Below, piece after piece: positions 46,951-50,000 of a stretch of 50,000 nucleotides of DNA; the stretch's first letter is position 1, and each line of letters opens with the position of its first letter. The notes below the pieces were generated by a model, which was not told the DNA's origin, ran no database searches, and was given only the letters and a program-made list of their open reading frames with translations. Position numbers and translations under genes: made by a program. The stretch lies in NCBI GenBank assembly GCA_012295275.1, contig CM022672.1, positions 1,271,443-1,321,442 of the forward strand. The letters run 5' to 3'. Source of the stretch: Chrysomallon squamiferum (lineage: Eukaryota > Mollusca > Gastropoda > Neomphalida > Peltospiridae).

Positions 46951-48385
46951 TACTCTCTGAACCTTCTGTCAGTACTCTGAACCTTCTGACAGTACTCTGG
47001 ACCTTCTGTCAGTACTCTGAACCTTCTGTCAGTACTCTGAACCTTCTGTCAGTACTCTGGATTTTCTGTCAGTACTCTGAACCTTCTGTCAGTACTCTGA
47101 ACCTTTTTCCATTATCATGGACCTTTTACTAGTACTCGTGACCTTCTACCAGTACCATAAATCTTCTACAGTACCAAATACCTTTTACCAGTACCATATA
47201 CCCTCTGCCAGAAGCACATATCTTCCACCAGATCAATGTACCGTCTGTCAATACGCTGGACCATCTACCAGTACCATAGACCTTCTACCAATAGCTGGAC
47301 CATCTACCAGTACCATAGACCTTCTACCAATACGAAATACCTTCTACCAGTACCATAGACCTTCTACCAGTACCATAGACCTTCTTCTACCATCATTACC
47401 ATAGACCTTCTACCAATAGCTGGACCATCTACCAGTGGAGCTGGATCATCTACCAGTATCATAGACCATCTACCAGTACCATAGACCTTCTACCAATACG
47501 AAATACCTTCTACCAGTACCATAGACCTTCTACCAATAGCTGGACCATCTACCAGTACCATAGACCTTCTACCAATAGCTGGACCATCTACCAGTATCAT
47601 AGACCTTCTACCGGTATCATAGACCTTCTACCAATACGAAATACCTTCTACCAGTACCATAGACCTTCTACCAATAGCTGGACCATCTACCAGTATCATA
47701 GACCTTCTACCAATAGCTGGACCATCTACCAGTATCATAGACCTTCTACCTATAGTCTAGACCTTCTACCAGTACCAAAGACTTCTACCAATACGAAATA
47801 CCTTCTACCAGTATCATAGACCTTCTATCAATAGCTGGACCATCTACCAGTACCATAGACCTTCTACCAGTACCATAGACCTTCTACCAGTACCATAGAC
47901 CTTCTACCAATAGCTGGACCAATACCAGTACCATAGACCTTCTACCAATAGCTGGACCAATACCAGTACCATAGACCTTCTACCAATAGCTGGACCATCT
48001 ACCAGTACCATAGATCTTCTACCAATAGCTGGACCATCTACCAGTACCATAGACCTTCTACCAATAGTTGGACCATCTACCAGTATCATAGACCTTCTAC
48101 CAATAGTTGGACCATCTACCAGTATCATAGACCTTCTACCAATAGCTGGACCAATACCAGTACCATAGACCTTCTACCAATAGTTGGACCATCTACCAGT
48201 ACCATAGACCTTCTACCAATAGCTGGACCATCTACCAGTATCATAGACCAATACGAAATACCTTCTACCAGTACCATAGACCTTCTTCTACCATCATTCT
48301 AGACCTTCTACCTATAGTCTGGACCTTCTACCAGTACCAAAGACTTCTACCAATACCATATACCTTCTACAAATATCCCATAAAT
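46951..48385. repeat. 1.4-kb minisatellite with 19/20-bp units and 39-bp higher-order structure
   Basis: About 70 related units. The left part (to about 47,110) repeats ACCTTCTGTCAGTACTCTGA. A diverged transition follows. The core mixes ACCTTCTACCAGTACCATAG (20 bp), ACCTTCTACCAATAGCTGG (19 bp), ACCATCTACCAGTACCATAG (20 bp) and a CAATACGAAAT variant. The 19+20 pair recurs as a 39-bp higher-order unit, most regular at about 47,900-48,240. The plus strand is C-rich and G-poor. The 13-residue repeats in minus frames follow from 39 being a multiple of three; the phase breaks repeatedly, so no protein is inferred. Confidence 0.97.
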
Positions 48386-48717
48386 ACCATGGTGTGTGCT
48401 TTCCTGTTAGAAGGTTAGAAAGAAGCGGGTTTCGTCTCCTTTGTGGCTGTCAAACAAAAGTTTATAGGATTTACCGCGTATTAGGCAAAACATTTTTAAT
48501 TTTCGTAACAATATGTTATCATTCGTTCATTGCTATCTGCTCGTGCAGGTGTCTGTGGTTGCATTTGTCTGTGTGTTTATCGGACTCCACTATAAATGTG
48601 TTATCTCTGACTGCACGCATCTCCAACGAACTTGACGCACTCAAAGATACACTTAATGAAACAACATTTTTCTTATTTATAACCAGTAACCATTTTTTTT
48701 TTTTGTACACCAGAACG
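48386..48717. other. Unique DNA, no feature seen
   Basis: An open frame at about 48,394-48,765 runs into the T-rich repeat beyond. No domain was recognised. Confidence 0.4.
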
Positions 48718-48899
48718 TTGTTGCTGATGCTGCTGTTGTTGTTGTTGTTGTTATTGTTATTTTGATTGTTATTGTTATTACATTTATTTATTTATTTTTT
48801 TTTTGTTGTTCTTTATTTATTTTTATTATTTTTTTTTGGGTGTTTTTTCGTTGCTGTTTTTGCTGGGTTTTTTTTGTTGTTGTTTTTTTGGTTGTTTCT
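48718..48899. repeat. (GTT)n and T/G-rich low-complexity DNA
   Basis: GTT and CTG triplets, ATT/TTTA units and then a T/G-only-like stretch. C is nearly absent from the plus strand over about 180 bp. Confidence 0.9.
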
Positions 48900-49235
48900 A
48901 GTGTAATATATTACAAACGAACATTATCTGAAACGGATACATTTTAATGTGAAGTTCTTTGACAAAATAAGATTTATTGAACCTTCTGAAGCAAATTTCA
49001 GTTGGTTGTCGAGATATGTGATAACGAAGAAAGAACACAATTTATGTATTAATAAATCTCTCACTATCACGCTGTTTCATCGGGTCGTAATGAAAAGGAG
49101 AAGAACAAGATGGAATAAATTACTCAGAAAATAATATATCTGTTTATTAAAAACGAGTGAAATTATCAAAACTGATATCTTATCAGTGATATATTTACAT
49201 GCCACAAATTTTCTTTTATGTTACAAATTTTATAA
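48900..49235. other. Unique AT-rich DNA
   Basis: No feature seen. A 61-codon plus frame (48,949-49,134) has no domain. Confidence 0.5.
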
Positions 49236-49237
49236 AT

Positions 49238-49268
<31 letters not shown>

Positions 49269-49270
49269 TT
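49236..49270. repeat. (ATTT)n tetranucleotide repeat
   Basis: About nine ATTT units. Confidence 0.95.
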
Positions 49271-49695
49271 GTCACCTCTTAATTTCATAATACATAGATA
49301 GGTACATGCACACTCACACTTACATACACATATATACATATACTAACATACATATTATACATACACACACACAAACATATGCATACATAAAGAGAGAGTC
49401 CCAGAAAATCTTACCTTTCTGCAAATAACCAGTCTGTCGTTAACATATCGAGTATGACGTCATAATGCTGTGACCCGTGACCCGTCTTATGCAGAAGAAT
49501 TATTAACTAGGATGTTTTTATTTTTATTTTTTTATTTTTATTTCTTTACCCAAGTAAGTATATTAATGATTTTCCATAATAATAACAACAACAACAACAA
49601 TAATAATAATAAAGAAGTATGTCACTTCTGCAGACGCATAATAACAACATTATTATTATTATTATTATATTTAGTTAAATAAAAGTTTTGCATTT

Positions 49696-49697
<2 letters not shown>
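49271..49697. other. Unique DNA with CRE and short triplet runs
   Basis: TGACGTCA lies at 49,455-49,462 within a 17-mer shared with 29,235-29,251, followed by a repeated TGACCCG (about 49,470-49,482). AAC/AAT and ATT runs lie at about 49,579-49,612 and 49,648-49,670. Confidence 0.45.

Positions 49698-49770
<73 letters not shown>
49698..49770. repeat. Perfect (CT)n microsatellite
   Basis: 73 bp of uninterrupted CT. Confidence 0.98.
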
Positions 49771-49774
<4 letters not shown>

Positions 49775-50000
49775 TTAATTTTTTTTTTATCGGCATTAAA
49801 GGAGACAAATAACCTGCTTGATAAGTTTAGACTAAATCGTGAGACACGGCACGTACTAAATGTGTACTGCAAAAGAAACAATAAAATTATTAGGTTCCGC
49901 TAGTCAACAACGGGTTTCTATACGATACCCTAATCTTTCATAGTATCTCTTGATATTAGCTTTTTGTCCCCATTCTTTATTGTAAACTCTTTTTTTTTTC
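49771..50000. other. Unique AT-rich DNA
   Basis: No feature seen before the window end. Confidence 0.5.

Noticed and set aside
47904-48128. Minus-strand 13-residue repeat protein
   Set aside because: The 39-bp higher-order unit keeps frame only locally; 19- and 20-bp units break it on both sides.
46951-48385. CRISPR array or repeat-protein gene
   Set aside because: There are no unique spacers. Units are 19-20 bp head to tail, and no frame stays open through the array.

Overview
This window looks like intergenic or intronic nuclear DNA from an animal. I found no open reading frame that I can assign to a protein family, no rRNA and no intact tRNA. Every long open frame I inspected is either a translation of a simple repeat or an unremarkable frame in AT-rich DNA. 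The repeat spectrum is very dense: long perfect (GA/CT)n tracts, (ACT/AGT)n, (AAT)n, (TATG)n, (TATC)n, (AAAT)n and poly-A/T, plus minisatellites and decayed tRNA-derived SINE heads. That fits a large lophotrochozoan genome, and a coleoid cephalopod would be my first guess. The organism is an inference; no gene in the window confirms it. There is no sign of prokaryotic, phage or viral sequence.

Layout. Positions 1-12,700 alternate unique AT-rich DNA with trinucleotide clusters. They hold several more GC-rich unique islands (3.4-4.3, 9.2-9.7, 10.6-10.9, 11.2-11.6 and 12.1-12.7 kb), a hairpin near 0.63-0.71 kb, and a diverged 85-bp tandem array at 10.0-10.3 kb. Positions 12,700-20,300 contain an (AAAAT)n block, a SINE-like segment at 14 kb, a 76-bp degenerate duplication at 16.3 kb, and an RFX-type X-box cluster at 17.25 kb. 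This stretch ends with a highly homogeneous 40-bp satellite of nearly 17 copies at 19.5-20.2 kb. Positions 20,300-31,300 are mostly unique and simple-repeat DNA. They include a minus-strand SINE at 22.6-22.8 kb, opposed (CT)n and (GA)n tracts at 25.4-27.1 kb, a candidate non-coding exon with strong splice signals at 29.07-29.30 kb, a 15-bp minisatellite at 30.6 kb, and a 210-nt inverted repeat at 31.03-31.24 kb.

Positions 31,800-32,800 are the most promoter-like stretch (GC-rich, two CCAAT boxes). From 32.9 kb on, ACT-type clusters recur about every 3.5-4 kb. This part also has a decayed 23-bp array at 35 kb, nuclear-receptor half-site clusters at 39.9 and 46.4 kb, an RFX-plus-octamer element at 40.28 kb, and a second candidate non-coding exon at 44.10-44.23 kb. 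The right end is dominated by a 1.4-kb minisatellite with 19/20-bp units and 39-bp higher-order structure (46.95-48.39 kb).

Taken together, the window may lie in the regulatory or 5'-untranslated territory of a neighbouring gene: two putative spliced non-coding exons on the plus strand, X-boxes, and CRE and nuclear-receptor motifs. No coding exon was identified. The features most worth checking are the 31.0-kb inverted repeat, the two minisatellites, the two putative exons, the X-boxes, and a 17-bp CRE-containing sequence present at both 29.2 and 49.5 kb.
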